From JBBRCE01 sp038205115 (GTDB lineage: Bacteria > Planctomycetota > Planctomycetia > Pirellulales > JBBRCE01), in contig JBBRCE010000075.1 of the NCBI GenBank assembly GCA_038205115.1, positions 1 through 20,743 on the forward strand: 20,743 nt of DNA, given 5' to 3'. The position numbers were made by a program, and so were the translations under genes. This document shows positions 7,855 to 16,571 of this stretch, piece after piece (the first letter of the stretch is position 1; each line of letters opens with the position of its first letter). The notes beneath the pieces were generated by a model. The model did not search any database. It was not told the origin of the DNA and saw nothing but the letters and a program-made list of their open reading frames with translations.

Positions 7855-8840
7855 ACTTTCTCCCGGGTGGTCGCGCCAAGCAGTCCACGGGGCCGGAAAA
7901 TCAAAATCACAATCAGGATGGCAAAAATCAGGGCGTTCGTCCATTGCGTCTGGCCGTAGCCGTCGCTCAGGGCCTTGACGAATCCAATCAGCAGACCGCC
8001 CAGCACCGCGCCCGGAATGTTTCCGATTCCGCCGAGCACGGCTGCCGTAAAAGCGTACAAGCCGTTTTGAAAACCCATCTGAAAGTTGACGGTGCCCACA
8101 TATAAGTTGCTGATCACGCTGGCCACGCCGCCCAGTGCTCCGCCAATGACAAACGTCACACCGATCACGCGTTCCACATTGATGCCCATCAATTGCGCCG
8201 CCACCGGGTTTTGAGCGGTGGCACGCATGGCATTGCCCATCCGCGTGTATTTAACGAATACGGTCAGGGCAATCATGATCGGAATCACCAGGGCCATGAC
8301 GATCAAATCGGCCCAAGTGAATCGCAAGCCCGTTTGTTCGAACAGCCAAGGCCAGCGGGCTACCAGATTGTCGCCCGGAAAAACGGTCGGCACGCTGACA
8401 TCCAATGCGCCGCGCCACAGTTGTCCGACGTTCATGAACACAAACGATACGCCAATGGCTGAAACCAGCGGCGCCAATTTGGGCGCGTTGCGCAGCGGTT
8501 TATAGACGATGCGGTCCACGGCCAAATTCAACACGCCGCAGAACGCGGCCGAAGCAACTGTGGCCAGCACGACCGTCAGCCAGGCGGCGGTGAGTGCGCC
8601 AAGGCCCCAGGATTCAAATGCCGGCAGGCAGCCGGCGAACACGCTGAAAGCCACGAAAGCGCCCAGCATGAACAGATCGCCGTGAGCAAAATTGATCAGG
8701 CCGATGATTCCGTAGACCATCGTGTAACCCAACGCAATCAGCGCGATCAACGAACCGAAGGTCAAACCGTTCAGGCATTGCTGCAAGAGAAGTTGTCCGG
8801 CACTGCTAGTCGAATTTTCGGCGAGCAGGAGAAACGGCAT
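7851..8840 (-). CDS. livH: Liv-type ABC transporter permease LivH
   Basis: A 329-residue membrane permease, the partner of LivM. Signs of the family: L-T-F-G-S-L-I-A-L-I-A-L-G-Y-T-M-V-Y-G near the start, I-G-L-I-N-F-A-H-G-D-L-F-M-L-G-A-F, and the coupling loop M-R-A-T-A-Q-N-P-V-A-A-Q-L-M-G-I-N-V-E-R-V. The end is F-R-P-R-G-L-L-G, as usual for LivH. The SD before ATG 8840 is weak. It lies about 100 bp after livK and overlaps livM by 4 nt. Confidence 0.95.
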   Translation of the reverse strand: MPFLLLAENSTSSAGQLLLQQCLNGLTFGSLIALIALGYTMVYGIIGLINFAHGDLFMLGAFVAFSVFAGCLPAFESWGLGALTAAWLTVVLATVASAAFCGVLNLAVDRIVYKPLRNAPKLAPLVSAIGVSFVFMNVGQLWRGALDVSVPTVFPGDNLVARWPWLFEQTGLRFTWADLIVMALVIPIMIALTVFVKYTRMGNAMRATAQNPVAAQLMGINVERVIGVTFVIGGALGGVASVISNLYVGTVNFQMGFQNGLYAFTAAVLGGIGNIPGAVLGGLLIGFVKALSDGYGQTQWTNALIFAILIVILIFRPRGLLGATTREKV

Positions 8841-8942
8841 TGCAGATTCGCAATCGATGGATGAATTGAGCCCAGACCGTTTTACTTCGCCGCGGCAAAC
8901 GGCTCAACGAGCAACGCGAGATTCGGTTGACTCCGCGACCAA

Positions 8943-10157
8943 TCAATCGCCGTGACCGAGCGCTTTGACAAACTTGAATTGACCGTCTTTCACCTTGTTT
9001 CCGCTCATCACTTTGAGCGATGTGTCGCCGTTTTCGTCGAAGGACCATTTGCCCAGCGCGCCTTCGAAATCTTTGATGCCTCGCAGCGCGGCAATGACCG
9101 CAGCGCGATCCTTCTTGCCAGCGCGGCGAATCGCTTCGATGGCCACCCGTCCGCATTCGTAGCCATACACGGCGTAAACTTCCGGATCTTCTTTATACTT
9201 GGCCTTGTAACTTTCGACGAATTTCGCACCGTCCCCTTCGAGCTGTTCGGGCGGCATGCCACCAAATGTCACCAGCACGCGGTCTTCGCAGTTTTTGGCG
9301 CCGGCCGCCGTGATGAAAGATTTTTCGTAGCAACCATCCGGTGCCATGAACTTGCAATCCAGCCCGGCGGCAACCAGATCCTTGACGAGTTGGCCGCCCT
9401 TGGTTTGCGTGGTGCCGCCGAAGTAAATCAAATCGGGCTGCAAGGCTTTGATTTTATCCATCAAGGCCCGAAATTCTTGCATTTTGACGTCAATACTTTC
9501 GTGCCCCAGAATTTCCAGCCCAATGTCTTTCGCCCGCTGTTCGAACAGCTTGGCCACTCCAGCGCCGTAAATCTCTTTGTCGTCAACGATGAAGATCTTC
9601 TTCATGCCCATGTCTTTGGCCCAATCGGCCGAATACGGTCCTTGCAAGTCGTCGGTGGGCACCACGCGAAAATAGTTGATTTTTCCCGTAGGGCGAAAGC
9701 TTTTCAGTTCGTCGGGCTGCTCGCTAAAGCCCGGCTTGGTCAACTCGGGCGAGGTGTTGGCAGGGCTAATCATTGCCAGACCGGCCCGGTTCAAAATGGG
9801 CATCGATTGTTTTGCCGCGCCGGAATTGTAAGGGCCGATATAGACCATCACATCGGGATTTTGCGCAGCTTTTTTGGCGTTGTTGGACTCGAGCGTGGCG
9901 TCCCATTGCCCGGCCTGCGCGGTAGCGTCGTCCATGTCGGTAAATTCAATCTTGAACTCGCCCACCTTGCCGCCAGCCTCTTCGATGGCCATCTTCACGC
10001 CGTTAACGATCGAGGTGGTCTGATCTCGCGCACTGCCGGTCCGCGGCAAACTGGTGACCAGTCGCACGGTGTGCGGATCGCCTTGCGTAGAACATCCGGT
10101 CAGCACAGCCAACGTCGCGGCGCAACTAACCAGCGCGGCAAAAATTCGCATGTTCAT
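8943..10157 (-). CDS. livK: Branched-chain amino-acid-type substrate-binding lipoprotein (LivK/Peripla_BP_6)
   Basis: A 404-residue periplasmic binding protein of the Leu/Ile/Val-binding fold that delivers substrate to LivHMGF. The N-terminus is a lipoprotein signal with lipobox L-T-G-C (Cys22), so it should be anchored to a membrane by lipid. Typical segments: G-V-K-M-A-I-E-E-A-G-G-K, V-M-V-Y-I-G-P-Y-N-S-G-A-A-K, M-I-S-P-A-N-T-S-P-E-L-T, I-F-I-V-D-D-K-E-I-Y-G-A-G-V-A and P-E-V-Y-A-V-Y-G-Y-E. The exact ligand (branched-chain amino acids, amides or another small polar compound) cannot be read from sequence. ATG 10157 has GGGAG 11 nt upstream; a second in-frame ATG lies two codons on. It is the first gene of the operon, with a good promoter. 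Confidence 0.93.
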   Translation of the reverse strand: MNMRIFAALVSCAATLAVLTGCSTQGDPHTVRLVTSLPRTGSARDQTTSIVNGVKMAIEEAGGKVGEFKIEFTDMDDATAQAGQWDATLESNNAKKAAQNPDVMVYIGPYNSGAAKQSMPILNRAGLAMISPANTSPELTKPGFSEQPDELKSFRPTGKINYFRVVPTDDLQGPYSADWAKDMGMKKIFIVDDKEIYGAGVAKLFEQRAKDIGLEILGHESIDVKMQEFRALMDKIKALQPDLIYFGGTTQTKGGQLVKDLVAAGLDCKFMAPDGCYEKSFITAAGAKNCEDRVLVTFGGMPPEQLEGDGAKFVESYKAKYKEDPEVYAVYGYECGRVAIEAIRRAGKKDRAAVIAALRGIKDFEGALGKWSFDENGDTSLKVMSGNKVKDGQFKFVKALGHGD

Positions 10158-10198
10158 AGATATCGACTCCCGGTTGGGCTGAACGTGTTTCCGCCCCG

Positions 10199-10227
10199 AT
10201 TCTAAGTGTCGTCACTGCAAGCGTCAA
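10199..10227 (-). promoter_or_regulatory. Sigma70-like promoter of the liv operon
   Basis: On the minus strand, TTGACG (10227-10222), 17 nt, then TAGAAT (10204-10199). Each hexamer differs from consensus at one position and the spacing is ideal. The predicted start at about 10192 gives a ~35-nt leader to livK. Confidence 0.7.
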
Positions 10228-10452
10228 TCAAACTCAGCGAATGCTTGGCGCCGCTACCGTTTGGCTATGGCTTTTTCCACGCTCAAAACGCCTTGGCGAA
10301 CATCGCTTTTGCCTATTTCTCCACGCCGGCGCTACTAGCCGCCAGCGGCCGGGATGTACATAATTGAGAAGGTATGACGCGAAACTGGCTGTCTTCTCGA
10401 TCGGCCCATCCCGATCTCAATCGCCCTCGCTCCCTCCGGACGTCCTCCCACC
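10228..10452. other. Divergent intergenic region between liv operon and DUF1501 gene
   Basis: About 225 bp lie upstream of both divergent units. The liv promoter lies at its left boundary. On the plus side no convincing SD precedes the DUF1501 ATG and no clear promoter hexamer pair was found. No RNA gene or repeat was seen. Confidence 0.5.
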
Positions 10453-11895
10453 ATGCACGAATCATTCGCCCGTCGCGATTTTCTCAAATCCTTGGCCGCG
10501 GCATCCGCCGCTTCGCTGCTCGCTGGCGAGCCGAAACGCGGTTGGGCAGCCGAACATTCCGACAAACAGCCCGTCGTTCATCCGCCCGCCAAAGCCGACG
10601 CTTGCATCTTGCTGTGGATGGGCGGTGGCATGGCCGCGCCGGATACCTTCGATCCCAAAAACTATCTGCCGTTCGAAGTTGGCATGCCCATCGGAAAAGT
10701 CGGCAGTTGTTTTCCGTCCATCGATACCGTGGTCGATAACATCAAGATTACCGCAGGGCTGGAAAACATCGCCAAGATCATGGATCGCGGCACGCTGGTG
10801 CGTTCGCACGTTCAGCCCGACCTGGGCTCGATCTTGCACTCGCGGCATCAGTATCACTGGCATACTGGTTACGTTCCGCCGCAGACTGTTGCTTGCCCTC
10901 ATATTGGCGCATGGATGGCCAAGGTACTGGGGCCAAAGAACTCGGTGATGCCGCCTTTTGTCACCATCGGCCAGCGTTTGGAAGGCGTCGGCGAACAAGA
11001 AGAGCTCAAAGCGTTTACCACGGCCGGTTTTTTCGGCAGTGAATTCGGACCGATGAATTTGCCGTTTCCGGAAGAAGCGGCCGAAGCCGTGCGTCCGCCC
11101 AAAGGCATGGAACCGGGCCGGTTTGCCGATCGCTACAAACTCTACCGCCGGCTGGTCGATCAAAATCCGCAGCGAGAACTCATGAGCGACTTCCAGCAAG
11201 AATCGCTGATTCGCTCCATGGATAACGCTCAGCGGCTGCTCAGTTCCAAGCAGCGTGAGTCTTTCGATATCTCGCTGGAACCAAAAGACAGTTACAAAAC
11301 CTACGATACCGGCCGCTTCGGTCGCGGCTGTTTGCTAGCGCGACGACTCGTGGAATCTGGCGCGCGGTTCGTGGAAGTCACCACCGAGTACGTGCCCTTT
11401 TTGAACTGGGACACGCACGCCAACGGCTACACCACGGTCAAACGCATGAAGGAAGAAGTCGATCGGCCCATTTCCCAACTGATTTTGGACTTGGAAGCCC
11501 GCGGCATGCTCGACCGCACACTGGTCATCCTGGCCAGCGAGTTTAGCCGCGACATGCTCATGGAGGGCAAGCCCGGCTCCAACGCCAACGACCAGACCAC
11601 CGAAAAGGTTAATGTCTTCAAAGAACTCAAGCACTATGGGCAACATCGACACTTTACCGGTGGATCGAGCATCGTACTCTGGGGCGGCGGCATCAAACGC
11701 GGGCAACTTTACGGCGAAACCGCTGCGGTGCGCCCGTACATCGCCACCAAAAATGAATTAAGCGTCAGCGATCTGCACGCCACAATCTTCACCGCCATGG
11801 GCATCAGCCCGAAGACCGTTTACGACATCGAAAACCGGCCGTTCTACGCCACCAGCGACGGCAAAGGCCAAGCCGCAATGGGCCTGTTTGCTTAA
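10453..11895 (+). CDS. DUF1501 protein, Tat-exported
   Basis: A 480-residue protein of the DUF1501 family, which is related to the sulfatase/alkaline-phosphatase fold and very abundant in planctomycetes. The N-terminus A-R-R-D-F-L-K-S-L-A-A-A-S-A-A is a twin-arginine signal. Typical segments: A-C-I-L-L-W-M-G-G-G near the start of the mature protein, R-S-H-V, H-Q-Y-H-W-H-T-G-Y, R-L-V-E-S-G-A-R-F-V-E-V-T, N-W-D-T-H-A-N-G, T-L-V-I-L-A-S-E-F-S-R and a C-terminal L-S-V-S-D-L-H-A-T-I-F. The Asp/His residues may bind metal, as in the superfamily. DUF1501 genes usually sit beside a DUF1549/DUF1553 partner; none is here. No SD is evident. The molecular function is unknown. Confidence 0.92.
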   Translation: MHESFARRDFLKSLAAASAASLLAGEPKRGWAAEHSDKQPVVHPPAKADACILLWMGGGMAAPDTFDPKNYLPFEVGMPIGKVGSCFPSIDTVVDNIKITAGLENIAKIMDRGTLVRSHVQPDLGSILHSRHQYHWHTGYVPPQTVACPHIGAWMAKVLGPKNSVMPPFVTIGQRLEGVGEQEELKAFTTAGFFGSEFGPMNLPFPEEAAEAVRPPKGMEPGRFADRYKLYRRLVDQNPQRELMSDFQQESLIRSMDNAQRLLSSKQRESFDISLEPKDSYKTYDTGRFGRGCLLARRLVESGARFVEVTTEYVPFLNWDTHANGYTTVKRMKEEVDRPISQLILDLEARGMLDRTLVILASEFSRDMLMEGKPGSNANDQTTEKVNVFKELKHYGQHRHFTGGSSIVLWGGGIKRGQLYGETAAVRPYIATKNELSVSDLHATIFTAMGISPKTVYDIENRPFYATSDGKGQAAMGLFA

Positions 11896-11953
11896 ACCGG
11901 CTCGTGGCACAGCGCGTTTAAATTTCAATCGAAACGATGTTGCGACGAATCGT

Positions 11954-11976
11954 TGCCGACGCAACTTGCGTCGGTA
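11954..11976. repeat. Short inverted repeat downstream of the DUF1501 gene
   Basis: TGCCGACGCAA and TTGCGTCGGTA form 11-nt arms around a single C. They pair perfectly except for one G-U. The site is about 60 nt past the DUF1501 stop. No U-run follows at once, so it is not a classical intrinsic terminator. Confidence 0.45.
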
Positions 11977-12282
11977 GGTATCCGCTCAAGCCGTTTTTCC
12001 ATCATCGAACCTGTGGCCTGCCACTCGGCACTCGATCCCAATGCCGCTCGGTCGAAAAAACCGATGCTGGCAGCGTCGCCAACGACTGAGCCTCACGGCA
12101 CGCGCGGCGAAAAAGCGAAATCGCAAATCGGAGTGACGAGCCTGCTGTCCGCGCCGCAGGGGTCAGAAAATCGCAGCCATCGGACGCTCTGTCCTCACTG
12201 TCCACCGCGTTTCTTGGGTCGAGCAGCAGGGGCAAACGCAATTGCGGTAATGCCTTAAGCGTCTGCTCCGGCCGTGGCAGCG

Positions 12283-12298
12283 AGAAAATTTATTTTCT
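12283..12298. terminator. AT-rich hairpin between convergent genes, possible terminator
   Basis: AGAAAAT-tt-ATTTTCT is a perfect inverted repeat. It can be lengthened by GGCAG/CTGCC with a bulge on one side. It lies about 100 nt after the guaA stop. The function is uncertain. Confidence 0.25.
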
Positions 12299-12399
12299 GC
12301 CGGATCAACGCACGATGGCCGAGCAGTTCTAGCAGGCTGCCCCGCGTCTGAGGCGTGAGGATTGCGAGACCGGGGTTGCAAACCGATTGCGCCGGCCGG

Positions 12400-13977
12400 T
12401 CATTCCCACTCGATGGTGGCTGGCGGCTTGGAACTGATGTCGTAAACGACGCGGTTGACGCCTTTGACCTCGTTGATCACACGGGTTGAAATTTGCGCCA
12501 GCAATTCGTATGGCAAGTGAGCCCAGTCGGCGGTCATGAAATCTTCGGTCTCCACGGCTCGCACGGCCAACACGTCCTCGTAGGTGCGGGCGTCGCCCAT
12601 CACGCCGACGCTCTGCACCGGCAGCAGCACGGCAAAGGCTTGTGCCGTTTGCCGGTAAAGCCGTGCCGCGCGAATTTCCTCGACGACAATTGCGTCGGCC
12701 TCGCGCAGTGTTTTCAGGCGTTGGCGTGTGACTTCGCCCAAGCAACGAACGGCCAGGCCAGGTCCGGGGAACGGATGCCGCCAGACGATTTCTTCGGGCA
12801 GTCCAAGCTGCAAACCGAGCTTGCGAACTTCGTCTTTGAACAGATCGCGCAGTGGTTCGATCAGTTCGAAGCCCAGGTCTTTGGGCAGTCCGCCGACGTT
12901 GTGATGGATTTTGATGGTGGCGGCGGGTCCGTCGGCCGCGGCGCCGCTTTCGATCACATCGGGATACAGTGTGCCTTGCGCCAGGAAGTGCGCGCCTTTG
13001 ATTTTGACGGCCTCGTCCTTGAAACACTCGATGAACGAGCGCCCAATGCGACGACGTTTTTCTTGCGGATCGACCACGCCGGCCAAGGCGTCGAGGAACT
13101 TATCTTCGGCTTTGACCACATGCAAGTCCGTATGGAAGTGCGTGGAAAACTCGTGAATGACGGATTCCGCCTCGTCCTTGCGCAACAGGCCGTTGTCAAC
13201 AAGTATGCACGACAACTGCGGACCGATGGCCTGATACAACAGCGCGGCGACCACTGAAGAATCGACCCCGCCGGATAGACCGCAGATCACGCGACGATTG
13301 CCCACGCGGCGGCGAACGGATTCGATGGTTTCTTGGGCGAGTTCGCCCAACCGCCAGCGGCCGGTGCAGCCGCAAACTTTTTCGAGGAAGTTAGCCAGCA
13401 GCTTGCTGCCCCGCGGCGTGTGCGTGACTTCCGGATGAAATTGCAAACCGAAGATCGGCAACGTGCGATGCTTGACGGCCGCAATGGGGCAGGTGCCGGT
13501 GGCCGCCAGCGGCACAAAGTCGTCGCTGACGCTGGTCACCTGGTCGCCGTGGCTCATCCAAACTTCAAGTTCTTCCGGCAGATTGGCAAACAGACCTTCG
13601 GCGGCCAACACGCGGCAGTGCGCGCGGCCGTACTCGCGGGCGGGCGCGTTTTTGACTTTGCCGCCCAGCGCTTCGCAGGTGAGTTGCATGCCGTAGCAAA
13701 TGCCGAGCACCGGAATGCCAAGCTGAAAGATGCCGACATCGCACTGCGGGGCACCGGTTTCGTAAACGCTGGCAGGGCCGCCGGACAGGATGATGCCCCG
13801 CGGCGCGATTTCGCGGATGCGCTGGGCGGTGATATCGTGCCTGACGATTTCGCAGTAGACGTTTTGTTCGCGCACGCGGCGGGCAATCAGTTGCGCGTAT
13901 TGCGAACCAAAATCCAGGACCAGTACCTTTTCTTCCGCGGCCCGGGGCGCGGCCACCACAGCACTCGAAGCAGTCAT
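12400..13977 (-). CDS. guaA: GMP synthase (glutamine-hydrolysing)
   Basis: A 525-residue cytoplasmic enzyme that converts XMP to GMP with ATP and glutamine, the last step of guanine nucleotide synthesis. The class I glutamine amidotransferase domain is at about 16-205, with the nucleophile Cys94 in GICYGMQ and His181/Glu183 in LQFHPEV. The ATP-pyrophosphatase domain follows with the PP-loop LSGGVDSS (234-241). The dimerisation domain ends R-V-I-N-E-V-K-G-V-N-R-V-V-Y-D-I-S-S-K-P-P-A-T-I-E-W-E, the conserved GuaA terminus. ATG 13977 was chosen over the upstream 14037, because the latter lies across the leader hairpin. No good SD is visible. The length and all active-site residues are normal. 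Confidence 0.97.
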   Translation of the reverse strand: MTASSAVVAAPRAAEEKVLVLDFGSQYAQLIARRVREQNVYCEIVRHDITAQRIREIAPRGIILSGGPASVYETGAPQCDVGIFQLGIPVLGICYGMQLTCEALGGKVKNAPAREYGRAHCRVLAAEGLFANLPEELEVWMSHGDQVTSVSDDFVPLAATGTCPIAAVKHRTLPIFGLQFHPEVTHTPRGSKLLANFLEKVCGCTGRWRLGELAQETIESVRRRVGNRRVICGLSGGVDSSVVAALLYQAIGPQLSCILVDNGLLRKDEAESVIHEFSTHFHTDLHVVKAEDKFLDALAGVVDPQEKRRRIGRSFIECFKDEAVKIKGAHFLAQGTLYPDVIESGAAADGPAATIKIHHNVGGLPKDLGFELIEPLRDLFKDEVRKLGLQLGLPEEIVWRHPFPGPGLAVRCLGEVTRQRLKTLREADAIVVEEIRAARLYRQTAQAFAVLLPVQSVGVMGDARTYEDVLAVRAVETEDFMTADWAHLPYELLAQISTRVINEVKGVNRVVYDISSKPPATIEWE

Positions 13978-14007
13978 GACAAAACCACGTTCATCGCTCG
14001 GAGCAAT

Positions 14008-14034
14008 AAAAAAAAGCCCGACACAGTGCGGGCT
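14008..14034 (-). terminator. Terminator-like hairpin with U-run in the guaA leader
   Basis: The minus strand reads AGCCCG-cactgtgt-CGGGCT followed by a run of eight or more T (14015-14008). This has the form of an intrinsic terminator. It lies only 31 nt before the guaA start, and no gene upstream on this strand would need ending. It may therefore be an attenuator or a barrier to read-through. Confidence 0.6.
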
Positions 14035-14044
14035 CAAAGCGAAG

Positions 14045-14050
14045 ATTATA
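14045..14050 (-). promoter_or_regulatory. Candidate -10 box for guaA
   Basis: A perfect TATAAT on the minus strand lies 68 nt before the guaA ATG. No good -35 is found 16-18 nt upstream. If it is used, the transcript would begin almost at the foot of the leader hairpin. Confidence 0.35.
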
Positions 14051-14152
14051 GAATTTGCGGTGTCTGTAAGCTAGAGCCACGAGCCGCAGCGGACGCAGGC
14101 CGGAGCAATCTCGCGCGGCAGCCGGGCAGCCGGCAAAAATGGTTTTTTTCGA

Positions 14153-14836
14153 ATGGAAACTGCGAAAGGGTGCAATGAATCGAGCGTTTCGCGAGCATTT
14201 TCATCGCAATTTCTTTCTGCGCCATCACATGGCGCACTGCTGGCTTTAACCGTGCTGGCCGGCATGACAATCGATCGATTATTGCTGTGGCTCGGAGTGC
14301 GATACTTGTGTCCGCGATACGCGATCTCCGTATCGCTCTCTTACGTGGCCTTTTTGGGATTGGTGCGCTCTTGGCTGGCCTACGTGGCGCAGCGTTTTCG
14401 GCCGCTGAAGCAATATCCCGATCCGCTAACTCCGTCGGAAGCCAAAGGCGCGAGCGACTCCATGTCCCCAGGTCCGCACTGGTGGGAGTGGCTAGAACTC
14501 AGCGAACTTTTCGGAGCCGGCGAAGGCTGTGGCTGGTTGTTGCTGGTGGTGGCCGCTGGAATCGTCGCGGTGATGTTTTTAGTGGCGGCGATACTGTTGA
14601 TTTGGGAATCGCCCGCGATCCTGGCCGATGCCGCGTTCGATTTCTTTTTGGCCGCAGGCCTGACGCAGTCGCTGAAGAAAGTCGATCGGCCGGATTGGAC
14701 GGGCAGCGTTCTAACCGCAACCTGCAAACCGTTTTTTTGCGTACTCGCTATTACCATCGTTGTGGGTTTGGCGCTGGAACTTTGTTTTCCGGGCGCGTCG
14801 ACAATGAAAGATGTTTTAAAGCTGATCCGCCGGTAG
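14153..14836 (+). CDS. Putative membrane protein, probably frameshifted near its N-terminus
   Basis: The open frame encodes 227 residues with hydrophobic stretches at about 29-50, 57-75, 125-150 and 195-212, and a C-terminus ending D-V-L-K-L-I-R-R. It resembles a family of small bacterial inner-membrane proteins of unknown function. The first ~30 codons look wrong. The neighbouring frame, from ATG 14175 with AAAGGG in front, encodes MNRAFREHFHRNFFLRHHMA, the sort of aromatic/His-rich start expected just before the first helix, and stops at TAA 14247. A single missing base or -1 shift near 14241-14246 would join it to the long frame. Either the gene is broken, the assembly has an error, or the long frame is the true one. 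It is divergent from guaA. Confidence 0.6.
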   Translation: METAKGCNESSVSRAFSSQFLSAPSHGALLALTVLAGMTIDRLLLWLGVRYLCPRYAISVSLSYVAFLGLVRSWLAYVAQRFRPLKQYPDPLTPSEAKGASDSMSPGPHWWEWLELSELFGAGEGCGWLLLVVAAGIVAVMFLVAAILLIWESPAILADAAFDFFLAAGLTQSLKKVDRPDWTGSVLTATCKPFFCVLAITIVVGLALELCFPGASTMKDVLKLIRR

Positions 14837-15251
14837 AAAAGTAGACGCTACGCCTGCCGGGCGTTTGTGGGAAGTCGCCAAAATATGGCGATCCATCGGC
14901 GGTGGCGTCCAAAGCAGGGCGCGAAGGCCGGAGGGCGTGAAGCCCGCGTTAGAAAAAAGAACAGTCCGGGGCGTTCTCAAAAGAACAGCGCCCGGACTGA
15001 TCCCCCCTGGGTAATTTGTTGCGGCGAGTTTCGCCACTTGTTCGGTGCTTGACTTATCGGACTGCCGTCGCGGAACACTTTGGCAATCTTTGCCGGTTAT
15101 TCCAATTCCACGCTTCAGGCAAATTCGCGGCCATCGCTTCCCATTTTCGCTCATCAACTTTATCGATTGTACCGATCATATGGCCTGCGTCAGGAAAACC
15201 GAGCGCTCGCATTTGGCAGTTTCGGAACATTGGATCGACTGGGGTCTCGCC
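14837..15251. other. Intergenic region before the proton-channel operon
   Basis: About 415 bp without a supported gene. It contains the strong hairpin at 14963-14998. The remainder shows no tRNA, riboswitch or recognisable gene fragment. The in-frame extension of the channel gene back to 15045 or 15180 lacks an SD and membrane-protein character. Confidence 0.5.
14963..14998. terminator. Strong GC-rich hairpin, possible terminator
   Basis: AGTCCGGG...TTCT and AGAA...CCCGGACT form an 8-bp outer stem, an imperfect middle and a 4-bp inner stem. On the minus strand it is followed by GTTCTTTTTT, which suits an intrinsic terminator for leftward transcripts. On the plus strand there is no U-run. It sits 126 nt after the membrane-protein gene, so it may insulate the following operon. 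Confidence 0.45.
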
Positions 15252-16571
15252 ATGAGTCAGGTTGGGCAATCCACGCAACGTTCGCTAGTTGCTACTGTGC
15301 TGCGGACGCCGCTAGTCTGGGGCGTGCTGACATCCGCGTTGTTTTTTGGCGCCGTTCATGGCGGACTAATCACCAATGCGTTTGTGCTCCGCTATCTGGC
15401 GGCGCATGCGATTGAACACGTGCTGTTGACATTGTTTTTAACCGGCATGGCGGCCGTGGTGCTGCGTGCCATTGATGTTACGCAACAACGCCGCGCGCTA
15501 GGCCGATCATGGCTGCCAGCAATTCCGGATGGCGGACAACCGGCCAGCGACGCCGCACACCTGCTGGCACGGCTGGCCGAAGCGCCTGCAAGCACCAAGC
15601 CCGGCTTCATGTACCAGCGACTTCGCGAAGCGCTAGAAATGCTGCGCCGCAAAGGCTCGGCCGCCGAACTGACCGAAGATGTCCGCTACCTGGCCGATCT
15701 CGACGCCTCGCGTGCACAACACCGCAATGCCTTCTTGTTGATTGTGATTTGGGCGATTCCGATTCTCGGATTGCTCGGCACGGTTGTCGGCATGACGATC
15801 TCGATCGGAAATCTTTCGCCCAACGAACTGGAAACGAGCATCGGCTTGGTCACGCAAGGCTTGGGCAGCGCCTTCGATCACACCACGTTGTCGCTGGTGT
15901 TGGTGATGATTCTGATGTTCAGCAAGTTTGCCGCCGACCGGCTAGAAAGCCGACTGCTCGACGAAGTCGACGCTGCGACCAACGCGGAACTGATCGGCCG
16001 CTTTCAAGGCGAACTGGCCGCCGGCAGCAATCCGCAACTGGCGCCGCTGGCGCGGATGGCCGAACAGATGATTTCCGCCAGCGATCGCCTGGTGCAACGC
16101 CAAATCGAACTCTGGCAAGGCACCATCGAAGCGGCGCACGAGCACTGGTCGCAACTCAGCGCAGCCACCGCCGAACAAATGCAAAACGCGCTGGGTTTTG
16201 CGCTGGAACGCAGTCTGCAAGCGCATGCCGTGCAACTGGCGGCCGCCGAACAAGCGGTGAGCGAACAAAATCGCCGCAACTGGTCGGGCGTGCAAACCGC
16301 ACTCACGGAAAGCAGCCAGGCCATCGCTACTCAACAATCCGAACTGCGCCAGCAAGGTCTTGTGCTGCTCAAAGTGGTCGAAGCCACCGGGCAAGTGGCC
16401 GCGCTGGAAAGCACTTTGAATCGCAATCTGGAATCGCTGGCCGGCTCCAAATATTTCGAAGATACGGTCATCAGTCTGTCGGCCGCCATTCAACTACTGA
16501 GCACGCGGTTGCAGGCCAGCGATTCGCGGGCAATTGACCTGGGTCTCAAACGCGCGGGGCACGCGGCATGA
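15252..16571 (+). CDS. MotA/TolQ/ExbB-like proton channel subunit with long C-terminal helical tail
   Basis: A 439-residue protein with four predicted membrane helices (about 20-40, 53-73, 159-183 and 203-226). The segment R-N-A-F-L-L-I-V-I-W-A-I-P-I-L-G-L-L-G-T-V-V-G-M and the next helix, with G-L-G-S-A-F-D-H-T-T, form the MotA/TolQ/ExbB core that surrounds a dimer of ExbD/MotB-type proteins. Residues 227-439 are rich in Ala/Gln/Glu/Leu and should form a long helical, probably coiled, tail in the cytoplasm. ExbB and TolQ lack this; Zorya ZorA and some MotA relatives have it. ATG 15252 was chosen because helix 1 begins soon after; ATG 15180 is possible. Its stop overlaps the next start (ATGA), a sign of coupling. 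Confidence 0.85.
   Translation: MSQVGQSTQRSLVATVLRTPLVWGVLTSALFFGAVHGGLITNAFVLRYLAAHAIEHVLLTLFLTGMAAVVLRAIDVTQQRRALGRSWLPAIPDGGQPASDAAHLLARLAEAPASTKPGFMYQRLREALEMLRRKGSAAELTEDVRYLADLDASRAQHRNAFLLIVIWAIPILGLLGTVVGMTISIGNLSPNELETSIGLVTQGLGSAFDHTTLSLVLVMILMFSKFAADRLESRLLDEVDAATNAELIGRFQGELAAGSNPQLAPLARMAEQMISASDRLVQRQIELWQGTIEAAHEHWSQLSAATAEQMQNALGFALERSLQAHAVQLAAAEQAVSEQNRRNWSGVQTALTESSQAIATQQSELRQQGLVLLKVVEATGQVAALESTLNRNLESLAGSKYFEDTVISLSAAIQLLSTRLQASDSRAIDLGLKRAGHAA

Larger units (their letters stand above)
11896..12399. other. Intergenic region between convergent DUF1501 gene and guaA
   Basis: A 504-bp stretch with no supported gene. It holds two inverted repeats, 11954-11976 (11-nt arms, one G-U) and 12283-12298 (AT-rich, 7-nt arms). 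Either may take part in ending the converging transcripts. A short minus-strand frame without a start codon (12257-12399) has protein-like composition but no recognised family. No tRNA or riboswitch pattern was seen. Confidence 0.5.

Noticed and set aside
8952..10205. 417-residue plus-strand open frame opposite livK
   Set aside because: It is the mirror of livK in the complementary frame. Its composition is typical of an antisense shadow and it has no domain.
12255..12399. Minus-strand frame after guaA reading G-L-A-I-L-T-P-Q-T-R-G-S-L-L-E-L-L-G-H-R
   Set aside because: It looks protein-like but has no ATG, GTG or TTG start after the guaA stop and no recognised family. It could be a gene remnant or chance.
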